Source of the DNA: Mesonia oceanica
GTDB taxonomy: Bacteria; Bacteroidota; Bacteroidia; Flavobacteriales; Flavobacteriaceae
DNA length: 64,000 nucleotides
Direction of reading: 5' to 3'
Assembly: GCF_902499555.1 (NCBI RefSeq)
Contig: NZ_CABVMM010000013.1
Span: 62,001 to 126,000, forward strand
In this document: positions 43,889-52,805 of the stretch, piece after piece
Position numbering within the stretch: the stretch's first letter is position 1
Layout of the letters: the number at the start of each line of letters is the position of its first letter
Made by a program: the position numbers and the translations under genes
The notes under the pieces: model-generated
What the model saw: the letters and a program-made list of their open reading frames with translations, nothing else
Told to the model about the DNA's origin: nothing
Database searches by the model: none

Positions 43889-45286
43889 ATGAACATTATA
43901 TATAAATATAAATTTGCAATACTTCCACTTGTTTTTTTAAGCTTACAATCTTGTTTTGTAGCGAAAGACTATGAACAACCGGAAATTGTAAATGAAGAAA
44001 ATTTTAGAACCGACAATATTCCTCAAGATAGCCTTACTATGGCAGATGTTTCTTGGAGAGATATGTTTACAGATCCTGTTTTGCAAGACTACATCGAAGA
44101 AGGTCTTCAAAACAATATTGATATTCGGGTAGCGCTTCAGCAAATAGTATCTGCTGAAGCTTACCTGAAACAAGGTAAGGCGGGTTATTTCCCCTCTGTA
44201 ACGATAAACCCCACCTACACTCATCAAGAACTTTCATCTAATAGCCAGTTTGGAAATTTTTTCTCTTCATTAAATCAATATGAACTAAGTGCAGACCTGT
44301 CTTGGGAAGCTGATATCTGGGGAAAAATTAGAAGCCAAAAAAGAGCTTATGAAGCTTCCTATTTGCAAAGTGTTGCAGCACATCAAGCGGTAAAAACCAC
44401 CCTAATTGCTAATATTGCTTCTACCTACTATCAATTGCTTTCGTTAGATGAACAACGAAGAATAACCGAGCAAACTATAGAAACCAGAAAGAAGAGTTTA
44501 GAGACCAATAAAGCTTTAAAAGAAGCCGGGAACATTACGGAAGTTGGTGTAAAGCAAACCGAAGCTCAATTGTATACGGCACAAGCCATACTTATTGACA
44601 CCAACAATCAAATAAGGTTATTGGAAAATACTATGTCTATTTTATTAGGCAAAGAACCGGAAGATATTAACCGAACTTCTCTTGCTCAACAAAATATAGA
44701 TACAGAATTAAAAACCGGTGTTCCTGCTCAATTGTTAAGAAACAGGCCAGATGTAATTCAGGCAGAATATGGTTTAGTAAACGCCTTTGAAATGACAAAT
44801 GTGGCAAGAGCTAATTTTTACCCATCCCTTACGTTAACAGCTACGGGAGGTTTACAATCATTGGATTTGGGAGAACTTTTGGATACAAATTCTTTATTTG
44901 CCACGATTATAGGAGGAATCACGCAACCTATTTTTCAAAGAAGACAAATAAAAACGCAGTATGAAGCTTCTCAAGCGCAACAAGAGCAAGCGAGACTTCA
45001 ATTTAGGCAAGCTTTTTTAACGGCAACCAAAGAGGTAGCCGATGCTTTATATAACTATGAAGCTGCTACTGATAAGATTGAAGTAAAACAAAAAGAATTT
45101 GATGCTTATGATATTGCTACAGATTATTCTCAAGAATTATTAAATAATGGCTTAGCCAATTATCTTGAAGTTTTAACGGCTAGACAAAACGCACTTAACT
45201 CTCAACTTGATTTAATTACAGCAAAATACAACCAGTTAAATTCTATCGTCAACCTTTACCAAGCTGTAGGTGGAGGATGGAAATAA
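43889..45286 (+). CDS. RND efflux outer-membrane factor (TolC/OprM type lipoprotein)
   Basis: 465 residues. A lipobox Cys at 22 (LQSCFVAKDYEQP) is followed by the OprM/NodT-type repeat. Two halves, each of a helical hairpin plus two beta strands, are evident (TNKALKEAGNITEVGVKQTE in the first; YSQELLNNGLANYLEVLTAR in the second). It forms the trimeric outer-membrane channel for the pump. The ATG lies 8 bp past the permease stop. A strong terminator follows 32 bp after the stop. Confidence 0.95.
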   Translation: MNIIYKYKFAILPLVFLSLQSCFVAKDYEQPEIVNEENFRTDNIPQDSLTMADVSWRDMFTDPVLQDYIEEGLQNNIDIRVALQQIVSAEAYLKQGKAGYFPSVTINPTYTHQELSSNSQFGNFFSSLNQYELSADLSWEADIWGKIRSQKRAYEASYLQSVAAHQAVKTTLIANIASTYYQLLSLDEQRRITEQTIETRKKSLETNKALKEAGNITEVGVKQTEAQLYTAQAILIDTNNQIRLLENTMSILLGKEPEDINRTSLAQQNIDTELKTGVPAQLLRNRPDVIQAEYGLVNAFEMTNVARANFYPSLTLTATGGLQSLDLGELLDTNSLFATIIGGITQPIFQRRQIKTQYEASQAQQEQARLQFRQAFLTATKEVADALYNYEAATDKIEVKQKEFDAYDIATDYSQELLNNGLANYLEVLTARQNALNSQLDLITAKYNQLNSIVNLYQAVGGGWK

Positions 45287-45317
45287 AGATTTATAGTTTG
45301 TAATTTTTGGTTAGTTA

Positions 45318-45361
45318 GAATCGCCTTGTAGAATTTATTTTTGCAAGGCGATTCCTTTTAT
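45318..45361 (+). terminator. Terminator of the efflux operon
   Basis: GAATCGCCTTG (45318-45328) and CAAGGCGATTC (45344-45354) form a perfect 11-bp stem around a 15-base loop, followed by CTTTTATC. Confidence 0.8.
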
Positions 45362-45376
45362 CTAAACTTCTAGCTT

Positions 45377-45850
45377 TTATGATTTCCAAGTGGTATAGGG
45401 TTGTTGTGTTAAAGCTGAATTATAATACTTCCGTTCTCCGGTAACTTCAGTAGCTAACCAATGGGGAAGTTCAACCTTTTCATTTTCAGAATTCATTTCT
45501 ACTTCAGCAATAATTAATCCTTCATTATCACCATAAAATTCATCTACTTCAAAAGTATGTTTTCCCGATTTTATCAAATAGCGAGTTTTTTCAATTTTTC
45601 CGGGCTCGCATAATTTCAATAAAGCTTCTGCATCTTCTACCTCTATTTCCTTTTCCCATTCGAAACGGGACAAACCATTCTCAGAAGATTTTCCTTTTAC
45701 AGTAATAAAAGCTTTGTTTCCTTTAATTCTTACACGCGTGGTTCTTTCTGGATGAGCGTTTAAATAGCCTTGCTTGATGTGAAATGATTGATATGCTTCT
45801 TTTTTAAATTCTTCATTTTTCACCAAAAACTTTCGTTCTATTTCTACCAT
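45377..45850 (-). CDS. CYTH-domain phosphohydrolase-like protein
   Basis: 157 residues. The CYTH signature ExExK is present as EIERKFLV (Glu3, Glu5, Lys7), followed by the charged tunnel residues: VRIKGNKAFITVKGKS, WEKEIEVED, KTRYLIKSGKHTFEVDEF and IIAEVEM. CYTH proteins cleave triphosphates such as tripolyphosphate or thiamine triphosphate, and some act as adenylate cyclases (class IV). In bacteria the short single-domain form is usually an inorganic triphosphatase. It is monocistronic and converges on the efflux operon. Confidence 0.92.
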   Translation of the reverse strand: MVEIERKFLVKNEEFKKEAYQSFHIKQGYLNAHPERTTRVRIKGNKAFITVKGKSSENGLSRFEWEKEIEVEDAEALLKLCEPGKIEKTRYLIKSGKHTFEVDEFYGDNEGLIIAEVEMNSENEKVELPHWLATEVTGERKYYNSALTQQPYTTWKS

Positions 45851-45971
45851 GTTGCTTTTCTTTCAAAAGTAAAATATTTCATTTTAATTTTTTTCAATCT
45901 TAATAAATGAATAATTTATTTATTTTTAACTTCATAATTAGCCACATTTATATGGCTTAAAACTTAGCGCT

Positions 45972-47621
45972 ATGTTTTTTAAGCGATTTATTTTGCTTCT
46001 TTTTTTAAGTGTTATAAATTTCTCTTATGCTATAGTTTTTCCATCTGTTAGTCAAGATTCTATCGTGAAACAGGGAGGCTTTCCTGTAATTGGAAAGGCG
46101 GGTGAGGAATTGTTTTCTATCTATCATAAATCTGGGGACTTATCGGCAGCAGAACGAGCTAAAATTATTTCTGAAAGGATTAAAAAAATCGATGCCAATA
46201 GCTTTTCAAAAGATTCCCTCAACATTTTAACCGATAAGGAAAACCTAGAAATCGTATATGGTAATCAAACCCTACTTAATATTACGGATTTAGATACGCT
46301 TGAAACTCAAAAATCGAAAAAGGAATTAGCCCATTTTTATACGGATATAATTTCTGCTAATCTCGATATTTCTGAAAGTAAATACATCCCCAAAAACATA
46401 TTTTTAAAAGTCGGTTTTGTCATTTTAATTCTTTTAGGATTATGGTTGGCACTTAGACTAATTGGATTTTTAAACAAAAAAACTATCCTATTAATCGAAC
46501 GCAAAAAGGATAAATGGTTAAAAAGCCTGACATATAATAATTACACGTTCATCACTCCTGAACAGGAACTCAATGTCATTTTAGTTATAGTTAAAATCTT
46601 AAAATGGTTTTTAATTCTGCTAGTGGTATATATTTTCTTTCCGCTTATTTTCAGCGTGTTTGAGTTTACCCAAGGTTGGTCTAATTATCTTTTCGGTTTA
46701 ATTTTTTCATCATTCGGACAGGTATTTACTGCCATTTGGAGCTACTTCCCCAACTTGATTAAAATTGCAGTGATCATTTTTGTGATGCGCTATTTTGTGA
46801 GAGCTGTAAAGTATATTTTTTCTGAAATTGAAGATGAAAAATTACAAGTTTCCGGGTTTCATCCCGATTGGGCCATGCCCACTTTTACTATTATTCGGTT
46901 TTTGCTGTATGCTTTTATGTTCGTGCTAATTTTCCCATTATTGCCCGGTTCAGATTCTAGTATTTTTAAAGGTGTTTCGGTATTTCTTGGAGTTTTACTT
47001 TCGCTCGGTTCTTCTTCAGCCATTGCAAACATGGTAGCCGGATTGGTTATTACCTATATGCGACCTTTTAAAATTGGTGACCGAATTAATATTGGCAATA
47101 CCACAGGAAATGTGATTGAAAAAACATTATTGGTTACCCGGTTGAAAACTATTAAAAACGAAGAAATTACAATTCCGAACTCAGCGGTGTTAAGTGGAAA
47201 TACCGTGAATTATTCTACCTTCACCAAAGAAAAGGGGGAAGGTTTAATTATCAATACTACAGTAACCTTGGGGTATGATATACCGTACAAAACGGTTTAC
47301 GAAGCTTTAATTGAAGCTGCTTTGCGCACCAATCTTATTGAAAAACAGCCGAAACCTTTTGTGTTACAAACCAGTTTAGATGATTTTTATGTTTCATACC
47401 AATTAAACGCTTATACGAAACACGCCAACAAACAAGCGCTTATCTATTCAGATTTACATCAAAACATTCAAGACTGCTGTAATGAAATGGATATTGAAAT
47501 TTTATCTCCACATTACCGTGCTCAACGGGATGGAAATATGACGACGATTCCAAAAGATTATTTAGATAATAATTATGAAGCACCCAGTTTTACTATTAAA
47601 ACCAGAAAATCTGAAGATTAG
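45972..47621 (+). CDS. MscS-family mechanosensitive channel with periplasmic amino-terminal domain
   Basis: 549 residues. A signal-like helix and a periplasmic stretch (about 25-145) are followed by membrane helices near 150-172, 210-235 and 255-275, then the conserved pore helix block GSSSAIANMVAGLVITYMRP at about 345-365. FKIGDRINIGNTTGNVIEKT starts the cytoplasmic beta domain. The carboxy-terminal cage is visible (QALIYSDLHQNIQDCCNEMD). It is a membrane-tension valve that releases solutes on hypo-osmotic shock. The longer amino terminus is like the MscM/YnaI-type variants. It stands alone on the plus strand. Confidence 0.93.
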   Translation: MFFKRFILLLFLSVINFSYAIVFPSVSQDSIVKQGGFPVIGKAGEELFSIYHKSGDLSAAERAKIISERIKKIDANSFSKDSLNILTDKENLEIVYGNQTLLNITDLDTLETQKSKKELAHFYTDIISANLDISESKYIPKNIFLKVGFVILILLGLWLALRLIGFLNKKTILLIERKKDKWLKSLTYNNYTFITPEQELNVILVIVKILKWFLILLVVYIFFPLIFSVFEFTQGWSNYLFGLIFSSFGQVFTAIWSYFPNLIKIAVIIFVMRYFVRAVKYIFSEIEDEKLQVSGFHPDWAMPTFTIIRFLLYAFMFVLIFPLLPGSDSSIFKGVSVFLGVLLSLGSSSAIANMVAGLVITYMRPFKIGDRINIGNTTGNVIEKTLLVTRLKTIKNEEITIPNSAVLSGNTVNYSTFTKEKGEGLIINTTVTLGYDIPYKTVYEALIEAALRTNLIEKQPKPFVLQTSLDDFYVSYQLNAYTKHANKQALIYSDLHQNIQDCCNEMDIEILSPHYRAQRDGNMTTIPKDYLDNNYEAPSFTIKTRKSED

Positions 47622-47703
47622 ATAAATTTTTCTGCTGAAGAAAAAAGTTAAGAAATTAAAAATAGGAGGAGATTTTGTGCCAAAAATAGTAATTCAACCA
47701 GAA

Positions 47704-48144
47704 TTACTTTTCGCTCATTTCACCAATCATTTTATATAATAATCGATACAATTCTTTCGCTTCTTCCATGGATAATGGAATTTGTTCAGCCAATAGCCCC
47801 GGGACATCACACGCCTGATCTTTAAGTTTTTTTCCTTTTTCGGTTAACGTAATTACTATATTACGTTCATCGGTTTCAGAACGTTTACGCTCTAAAAAAC
47901 CACGTTGCTGAAGTCTTTTTAAAAGTGGTGTTAAGGTGTTGGATTGTAATTGAAGTTTTTCAGCAATCGTGCTTAAATTCACTTCGTCTTTTTCCCAAAG
48001 CACCATTAATACCAAATACTGCGGATAGGTAATGTCTAAATCCTTTAACATTGGTTGGTAACGTTGAATCACTAACCGCGAAGCTGTATACAACGGAAAA
48101 CAAAGTTGATTATCCAGTTTTAAAGCTTCATATTTTTCACTCAT
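47704..48144 (-). CDS. ohrR: OhrR-like MarR-family peroxide-sensing repressor
   Basis: 146 residues. The winged HTH region LSTIAEKLQLQSNTLTPLLK, then RLQQRGFLERKRSETDERNI, is typical of MarR/OhrR. The sensing Cys is Cys15 (DNQLCFPLYTASR), the same position as in Bacillus OhrR, and a second Cys at 112 suggests a 2-Cys mechanism. It represses ohr until organic peroxides oxidise the Cys. The gene lies downstream of ohr on the same strand, separated by a strong terminator, so it needs read-through or its own promoter. Confidence 0.93.
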   Translation of the reverse strand: MSEKYEALKLDNQLCFPLYTASRLVIQRYQPMLKDLDITYPQYLVLMVLWEKDEVNLSTIAEKLQLQSNTLTPLLKRLQQRGFLERKRSETDERNIVITLTEKGKKLKDQACDVPGLLAEQIPLSMEEAKELYRLLYKMIGEMSEK

Positions 48145-48192
48145 CTTTCAGCGATTTTGAAAATTAATTTCTTCAGAATTGAAAGTAATAAA

Positions 48193-48236
48193 AAAATTCC
48201 CTTTCTACAGCTAAGCAAAAAGGGAATTTTATTTTT
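48193..48236. terminator. Bidirectional terminator between ohr and ohrR
   Basis: AAAATTCCCTTT (48193-48204) and AAAGGGAATTTT (48219-48230) form a perfect 12-bp stem around a 14-base loop, with A-runs on the left and ATTTTTT on the right. It ends the ohr message. Confidence 0.85.
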
Positions 48237-48246
48237 TAAAAATGAA

Positions 48247-48663
48247 TTATACCACTTCTAACTCAACTTCTATATTTCCGCGAGTAGCGTTAGAATAAGG
48301 ACAAATTTGATGAGCTTGTTCTACCAATTCTTGCGCTTTCTCCTTCTCTACTCCAGGAATTTCAACGCTAAGTTTTACCGCTAATTGAAAGCCTCCTTCA
48401 TCATTTGGGCCAATACCGACCGTTGCAACTACGGTTGTTTCTTTTTCTGGTTTCACCTTAGCTTTACCGATGACTAAATTTAAAGCGCTATCGAAACAAG
48501 CTGCATAACCTGCTGCAAATAATTGTTCAGGATTTGTGGCTCCGCCTTTTCCTCCTAGTTCTTTTGGCAATAAAATGTCAAAATCTACAAATCCATCTTC
48601 GCTTTTTACATGTCCGTTTCTTCCTCCTGTGGCAGAAACTGTTGTTTGATATTGTGTTTTCAT
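48247..48663 (-). CDS. ohr: Organic hydroperoxide reductase Ohr
   Basis: 138 residues, the usual size of this OsmC/Ohr-fold enzyme. It reduces fatty-acid and other organic hydroperoxides with lipoylated protein as donor. Catalytic Cys56 (AAGYAACFDSALNLV) and Cys121 (HQICPYSNATRGN), with Arg15 (TGGRNG) and Glu46 or Glu47 (NPEQLFA), complete the active site. The upstream promoter and operator and the ohrR gene downstream show peroxide-inducible expression. Confidence 0.96.
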   Translation of the reverse strand: MKTQYQTTVSATGGRNGHVKSEDGFVDFDILLPKELGGKGGATNPEQLFAAGYAACFDSALNLVIGKAKVKPEKETTVVATVGIGPNDEGGFQLAVKLSVEIPGVEKEKAQELVEQAHQICPYSNATRGNIEVELEVV

Positions 48664-48686
48664 AACTTAACTATTTTTTATCTTTT

Positions 48687-48699
48687 ACGATTAAATCGT
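48687..48699. promoter_or_regulatory. OhrR operator in front of ohr
   Basis: ACGATTAAATCGT is a perfect palindrome (six-base arms around A). With its flanks it closely parallels the Bacillus OhrR box TACAATTAAATTGTA. It lies just downstream of the ohr -7 box, where a repressor would block transcription. Confidence 0.7.
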
Positions 48700-48707
48700 T
48701 CACGATA

Positions 48708-48715
48708 CAAAAATA
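48708..48715 (-). promoter_or_regulatory. -7 promoter box of ohr
   Basis: TATTTTTG on the minus strand, an exact TAnnTTTG match 44 bp before the ohr ATG. The OhrR-like palindrome begins 9 bp downstream of it. Confidence 0.5.
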
Positions 48716-48759
48716 TAGAATTATTTATTTCAATAAGTAAAAGACATGTTAAATTCTAG

Positions 48760-50247
48760 TTAATTGGATACTACTTGAGAAGAGGTATCTGGAGTTTTTA
48801 AAGGAATTAATTTTTTATAATGTTCATACCGGAGGAAAATTTCTTTTACATATAAATAAGGTTCACGTCCTCTTACAAAGCCGTATTTTATCTCTGGTCG
48901 ATTAAAAAATTCCCGAGAACTCAACTTCAGTAAATAATCTTCTACATTATCATCCCAAACAAAAGGGTCTTCACCAAAAGCCTTGGTTAACCGTTGAGCA
49001 TCTCTTACATGACCTAGTCCGCAATTATATGCTGCCAAAGTAAATTTAATTCGCTGTATGCTATCTTCAACCTTAAAGAATTTTTCATGTAACTGTTTTA
49101 AATACCGCGTTCCTGCATTTAAATTTTGAGAAGGATCGTTCATATTCTTTACTCCTAAATCCTTAGCTGTTCCGGGCATTAACTGCATCAATCCAACAGC
49201 TCCAGCCCACGAATTATCATTGGGTTCAAACCGAGATTCTTGATAAATCTGAGAACTTAACAATCGCCAATCCCAACCTAACCTTTCTACGTTATTTTTA
49301 ATTAAATCGTCGTACGGACTTATTTTTCCTTGATTTTTGCTATAAAAATCACTTTTAATCCTTCTGCGATAAGACTTCTTATTTTTAAAATACTTGTTGT
49401 ACACCACATAGTAAAAATCTTTTTTCTTAATATTTTTCAACCAAGAGTTGATTTCTACCAATAATTCTGGAGAGTTTTTTCTAACCGCCCAAGCAATTCG
49501 TTGAGAAAAACTTATTTCGGTATCAATATCTAAAATAGGGTTGTACGTCTTATTAATCGCAGCAATGTTGTAATCTGAAATGGTGTAATCAATTTTATCT
49601 TCGACCACCATTTTTATGATATCTTCTGTCGTTTTATCTCCGGAAACAAATTGAATATCAATCTTCCCTCCTATTTCTTTTTCTAAATTCTTTAATCGCT
49701 CGTAATAGGAAGAATTTTTTCTTACATACACTTTCTTTCCAATCATATCGATTGGATCATTAATCAGTTGCTTTTTTATTTTGTACATCGGTAACCTTCG
49801 CCAATTATCAGGACGCCTTTGCACCAATACTTGATGCGTTAAATAATGATAATCAGTAAAGGCTACTTGTTTTTTTCGGTCTTCCGTCACCGAAAGTCCA
49901 AATGCCACCAAATCCCCATCACCACGATTCAGCATATCAAACAAATGGTCGATATCATTGGCAACTTTAATATCCAATTCGAGTTTTAAATGCTCAGCCA
50001 ATTTTTTGACCAGTTCATATTCAAAACCCATGGGTTTCCCTCGATATAAAAAATAGCTAGTGGAATTATAAATGGTGATGACCGTTAGCTTACCATCTTC
50101 TTTGATTTGTGAGAGATCTCTTGCTAACTCAACATTTTCAGAAATCAACGCAGATTTTTCTTCTGAAGTCACTACTTCTTTCTTACAACTGAAAGAAAAA
50201 ATTAGAACACCAATGAATAAATAAAATGTAATTTTTCTTCTATACAT
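48760..50247 (-). CDS. MltF-like membrane-bound lytic murein transglycosylase
   Basis: 495 residues. Lipobox Cys21 (LIFSFSCKKEV) is followed by an amino-terminal domain like a solute-binding protein (bac_3 type, about 50-295; SYFLYRGKPMGFEYELVKKL). A carboxy-terminal SLT transglycosylase domain (about 320-450) has catalytic Glu337 in SQIYQESRFEPN and GAVGLMQLMPGTAKDLGV. It cleaves peptidoglycan to 1,6-anhydro ends; the binding-protein domain probably senses a muropeptide or amino acid. The gene stands alone. Confidence 0.93.
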   Translation of the reverse strand: MYRRKITFYLFIGVLIFSFSCKKEVVTSEEKSALISENVELARDLSQIKEDGKLTVITIYNSTSYFLYRGKPMGFEYELVKKLAEHLKLELDIKVANDIDHLFDMLNRGDGDLVAFGLSVTEDRKKQVAFTDYHYLTHQVLVQRRPDNWRRLPMYKIKKQLINDPIDMIGKKVYVRKNSSYYERLKNLEKEIGGKIDIQFVSGDKTTEDIIKMVVEDKIDYTISDYNIAAINKTYNPILDIDTEISFSQRIAWAVRKNSPELLVEINSWLKNIKKKDFYYVVYNKYFKNKKSYRRRIKSDFYSKNQGKISPYDDLIKNNVERLGWDWRLLSSQIYQESRFEPNDNSWAGAVGLMQLMPGTAKDLGVKNMNDPSQNLNAGTRYLKQLHEKFFKVEDSIQRIKFTLAAYNCGLGHVRDAQRLTKAFGEDPFVWDDNVEDYLLKLSSREFFNRPEIKYGFVRGREPYLYVKEIFLRYEHYKKLIPLKTPDTSSQVVSN

Positions 50248-50314
50248 TAAAAGTTTGATTTTCTGTAAGATACAAAAAAATTAACAAACCCTTAATTCGT
50301 ATGCTCTTCAGCGG

Positions 50315-50980
50315 CTAATGTTCTACTACTATATGCTTTATTTCTTCTGACTCAATAATTGTCTTGGAATAGCTAATTTTAGTCAAAATATGCATACATT
50401 TTGCAATGGTTTCAGCTTTGATAGAGCGGTATTTTTTTAAAGGCCCCACCATTAAAAAATTAGCGGCTTTCATGACTTGTTTCCAAGCAAATTCAAAAGG
50501 TCTATTTTCTTCCCGATTACCGTCAATTAACGAAGGACGCAAAATATAAGCCTCTGAAAGTTTTTGGCCCAACACTTCTTCTTCCATTTCACCTTTGGTT
50601 TTATTATAAAAGAAACGACTGTTCTTATCGGCGCCAAGCGCTGAAATAACAATCATTTTCGGGATATTATTCTGCTTCGCTAATTTCGCAGCTGCTACAG
50701 GAATACCAAAATCTACTTTTCGATAAGTTTCATTGTCTGGACTTTTCTTTTGCGTAGTCCCTACACAGCAAAACACTACATCTGCTTGAAACTGCTCTTC
50801 GTATTTTTCAAGCTGAAATAAATCGATTAGGTATTCTTTAATTTTAGGATGCTGGTTATTGACGCTGCTCCTTGAAAAAAGAATGATTTTATGGAAGCTT
50901 TCATCTTTTAGCAATTGCTGAAGTAACAAACTTCCGGTTAATCCGGTCGCACCAAGAATAATTGCAGTTTTTGTTTTCAT
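50315..50980 (-). CDS. NAD(P)-binding Rossmann protein, atypical SDR
   Basis: 221 residues. The cofactor loop is LGATGLTGSLLLQQLL near residue 9, and VVFCCVGTTQKKSPDNETYR with VIVISALGADKNSRFFYNKT marks the HTATIP2/TIP30-like atypical group. RPSLIDGNREENRPFE is typical of the same group. The family's YxxxK motif may be present as FFYNKTKGE. The product is unknown; such proteins are often electron carriers or redox sensors. It is divergent from dinB. Confidence 0.85.
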   Translation of the reverse strand: MKTKTAIILGATGLTGSLLLQQLLKDESFHKIILFSRSSVNNQHPKIKEYLIDLFQLEKYEEQFQADVVFCCVGTTQKKSPDNETYRKVDFGIPVAAAKLAKQNNIPKMIVISALGADKNSRFFYNKTKGEMEEEVLGQKLSEAYILRPSLIDGNREENRPFEFAWKQVMKAANFLMVGPLKKYRSIKAETIAKCMHILTKISYSKTIIESEEIKHIVVEH

Positions 50981-51021
50981 AAGGGTAAGTTATAAAATAA
51001 GGTTCAAATATGAAGATTGAT

Positions 51022-51029
51022 TAACTTTG
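51022..51029 (+). promoter_or_regulatory. -7 promoter box of dinB
   Basis: TAACTTTG matches TAnnTTTG and ends four bases before the GTG start at 51034, the same spacing as rimB (1797 to 1802). It suggests another leaderless transcript. No SOS-box palindrome of the usual kind is seen. Confidence 0.5.
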
Positions 51030-51033
51030 CATT

Positions 51034-52125
51034 GTGAATAAACAGCGCAAAATTATACATATTGATATGGATGCGTTTTACGCTTCTGTAGAACAATTGG
51101 ACAATCCTGAATTACGAGGAAAAGCTATTGCGGTAGGTGGCGGCTCTAAGCGTGGCGTAGTAAGTGCTGCTAGCTATGAAGCCCGAAAATTTGGAGTGAA
51201 AAGTGCGATGAGCGGTGCGATGGCCAAAAAACTTTGTCCGCACCTTATTTTTGTAAAATCTAATTTTGATCGCTATCGGGAAATTTCACAACACATTCGA
51301 AGTATTTTTCTTGAATATACCGATTTGGTAGAACCTTTATCGTTAGATGAAGCTTATTTAGATGTTACTGAAAACAAAAAAGGAAACCCTAGTGCCACAT
51401 TAATTGCCAAAGAAATACGAGAGAAGATCAAAGAAAAAACGGGATTGAATGCTTCCGCAGGAATTTCTATCAATAAGTTTATTGCAAAAATTGCTAGTGA
51501 TTACAACAAACCCAACGGACAGAAAACGGTAAACCCTGAAGAGGTAGAGGAGTTTTTAGAGCAACTGGAAATTCGGAAATTTCACGGCGTGGGAAAAGTG
51601 ACTGCTGAAAAAATGTATCAATTGGGAATATTCACCGGAAAAGATTTAAAAACCAAATCGGAAGAATTTTTAGCGGAGAAATTCGGGAAAAGCGGCCCTT
51701 ATTATTATAAGGTGGTTCGAGGGATTCATTTAAGTGAAGTAAAACCTAATCGCATTCGTAAATCCCTAGGGGCAGAACGTACGTTTTCTGAAAATATCAC
51801 TTCTGAAATTTACATGTTGGAACGCCTGGAACACATCGCAGAAGAGATTGAACGCCGACTGGCAAAAAGTAAGGTTGCCGGAAAAACGGTTACCTTAAAA
51901 ATAAAGTACAGCGATTTTACCATACAAACACGAAGCAAAACTATTTCTTATTTTATTTCTACTAAAGAATTGATTTTAGAAGTCGCTAAGGAGCTTTTAT
52001 ATCAAGAACGAATGAAAGATTCAGTTAGGTTATTAGGAATTTCCCTTTCTAACCTTAACACCGATAAAAAAGACAAACCGGAAGAAAAAGAAGAAGTTTA
52101 CGTACAGTTAAGGTTTGAGTTTTGA
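51034..52125 (+). CDS. dinB: DNA polymerase IV
   Basis: 363 residues from a GTG at 51034; the Met-like start fits homologues beginning KIIHIDMDAFYASVEQ. It is a Y-family translesion polymerase. Active-site carboxylates are Asp11 and Asp13 (HIDMDAFYASVEQ) and Asp105/Glu106 (SLDEAYLD). The helix-hairpin-helix (about 173-195) and little-finger domains are present. The last residues YVQLRFEF resemble the QLxLF-type clamp-binding motif. The tail overlaps the end of the convergent membrane-protein gene by 28 bp. Confidence 0.96.
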   Translation: MNKQRKIIHIDMDAFYASVEQLDNPELRGKAIAVGGGSKRGVVSAASYEARKFGVKSAMSGAMAKKLCPHLIFVKSNFDRYREISQHIRSIFLEYTDLVEPLSLDEAYLDVTENKKGNPSATLIAKEIREKIKEKTGLNASAGISINKFIAKIASDYNKPNGQKTVNPEEVEEFLEQLEIRKFHGVGKVTAEKMYQLGIFTGKDLKTKSEEFLAEKFGKSGPYYYKVVRGIHLSEVKPNRIRKSLGAERTFSENITSEIYMLERLEHIAEEIERRLAKSKVAGKTVTLKIKYSDFTIQTRSKTISYFISTKELILEVAKELLYQERMKDSVRLLGISLSNLNTDKKDKPEEKEEVYVQLRFEF

Positions 52126-52583
52126 CGCTCAGTTTCCAAAACATCTAAAATATACTGTGCTTTTTCTGTAATAAAATTTACTTTTTGATGCTGAAAATAG
52201 AATATTATAGATTGCTCTTTTACCTTTATATCATTCAGGTTTTGTAAGTCATAAACTTTACTTTGGTTGTAATAAGTCCAAATTAAATTTTGACCGGTAA
52301 TCTTCAAATTTACTTTTTGAATAAAACTAATATTCAACATTCTTACTTCTTCATCTACAAAAATTTCTTCTCCATCTCCCAATTGATAAGGTTTTGATTT
52401 TTTCAAATACAAAACAAGCTTATAAGCATAAGGCAAGCCTACAAAATAAAAAATAGCAAAAAGCACCGATTGAAGAATTGAGATCTTAAAATTATAGCCA
52501 AATAAAAGGAAATTAAAAATGAAGTATATTCCGCTTATCAATAAAATTTGAGTCAAATAGATAATCATTATTTTCTTTTTCAT
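52098..52583 (-). CDS. Small membrane protein with PH-like domain, function unknown
   Basis: 161 residues. Two membrane helices (about 5-28 and 34-58) are followed by a beta-rich soluble part (VDEEVRMLNISFIQKVNLKI, then LIWTYYNQSKVYDLQNLNDI) that looks like a bacterial PH or similar domain. The gene is convergent with dinB and their ends overlap by 28 bp. The last codons (TERQNSNLNCT) lie inside the dinB end, so the overlap is genuine in both frames. No family is recognised. Confidence 0.65.
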   Translation of the reverse strand: MKKKIMIIYLTQILLISGIYFIFNFLLFGYNFKISILQSVLFAIFYFVGLPYAYKLVLYLKKSKPYQLGDGEEIFVDEEVRMLNISFIQKVNLKITGQNLIWTYYNQSKVYDLQNLNDIKVKEQSIIFYFQHQKVNFITEKAQYILDVLETERQNSNLNCT

Positions 52584-52752
52584 CTTTATTTCATGTTTAT
52601 TATAAATTTAAAGCATTTTTTCATTATCAAATACTTTATTGATTACTCTCGATTTTTTTTGAGCCTGTAAATATTTCACATTTAAAGGATTTGTTTGAGC
52701 TCTTCTTAAATTTATGTAGGCGATGATTTAAAAAAGCGCACCAAAAAGCACG

Positions 52753-52778
52753 GCGGGTTGCTTTTTCAAGCAACCCGC
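52753..52778 (-). terminator. Terminator of the acpP-pyk operon
   Basis: GCGGGTTGCTT (52753-52763) and AAGCAACCCGC (52768-52778) form a perfect 11-bp stem around a four-base loop. On the minus strand it is followed by CGTGCTTTTTGG and then a second T-run at 52734-52739. It lies 28 bp beyond the pyk stop. Confidence 0.75.
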
Positions 52779-52805
52779 AACACCCAAGTTATATATAAAC
52801 TCGTA

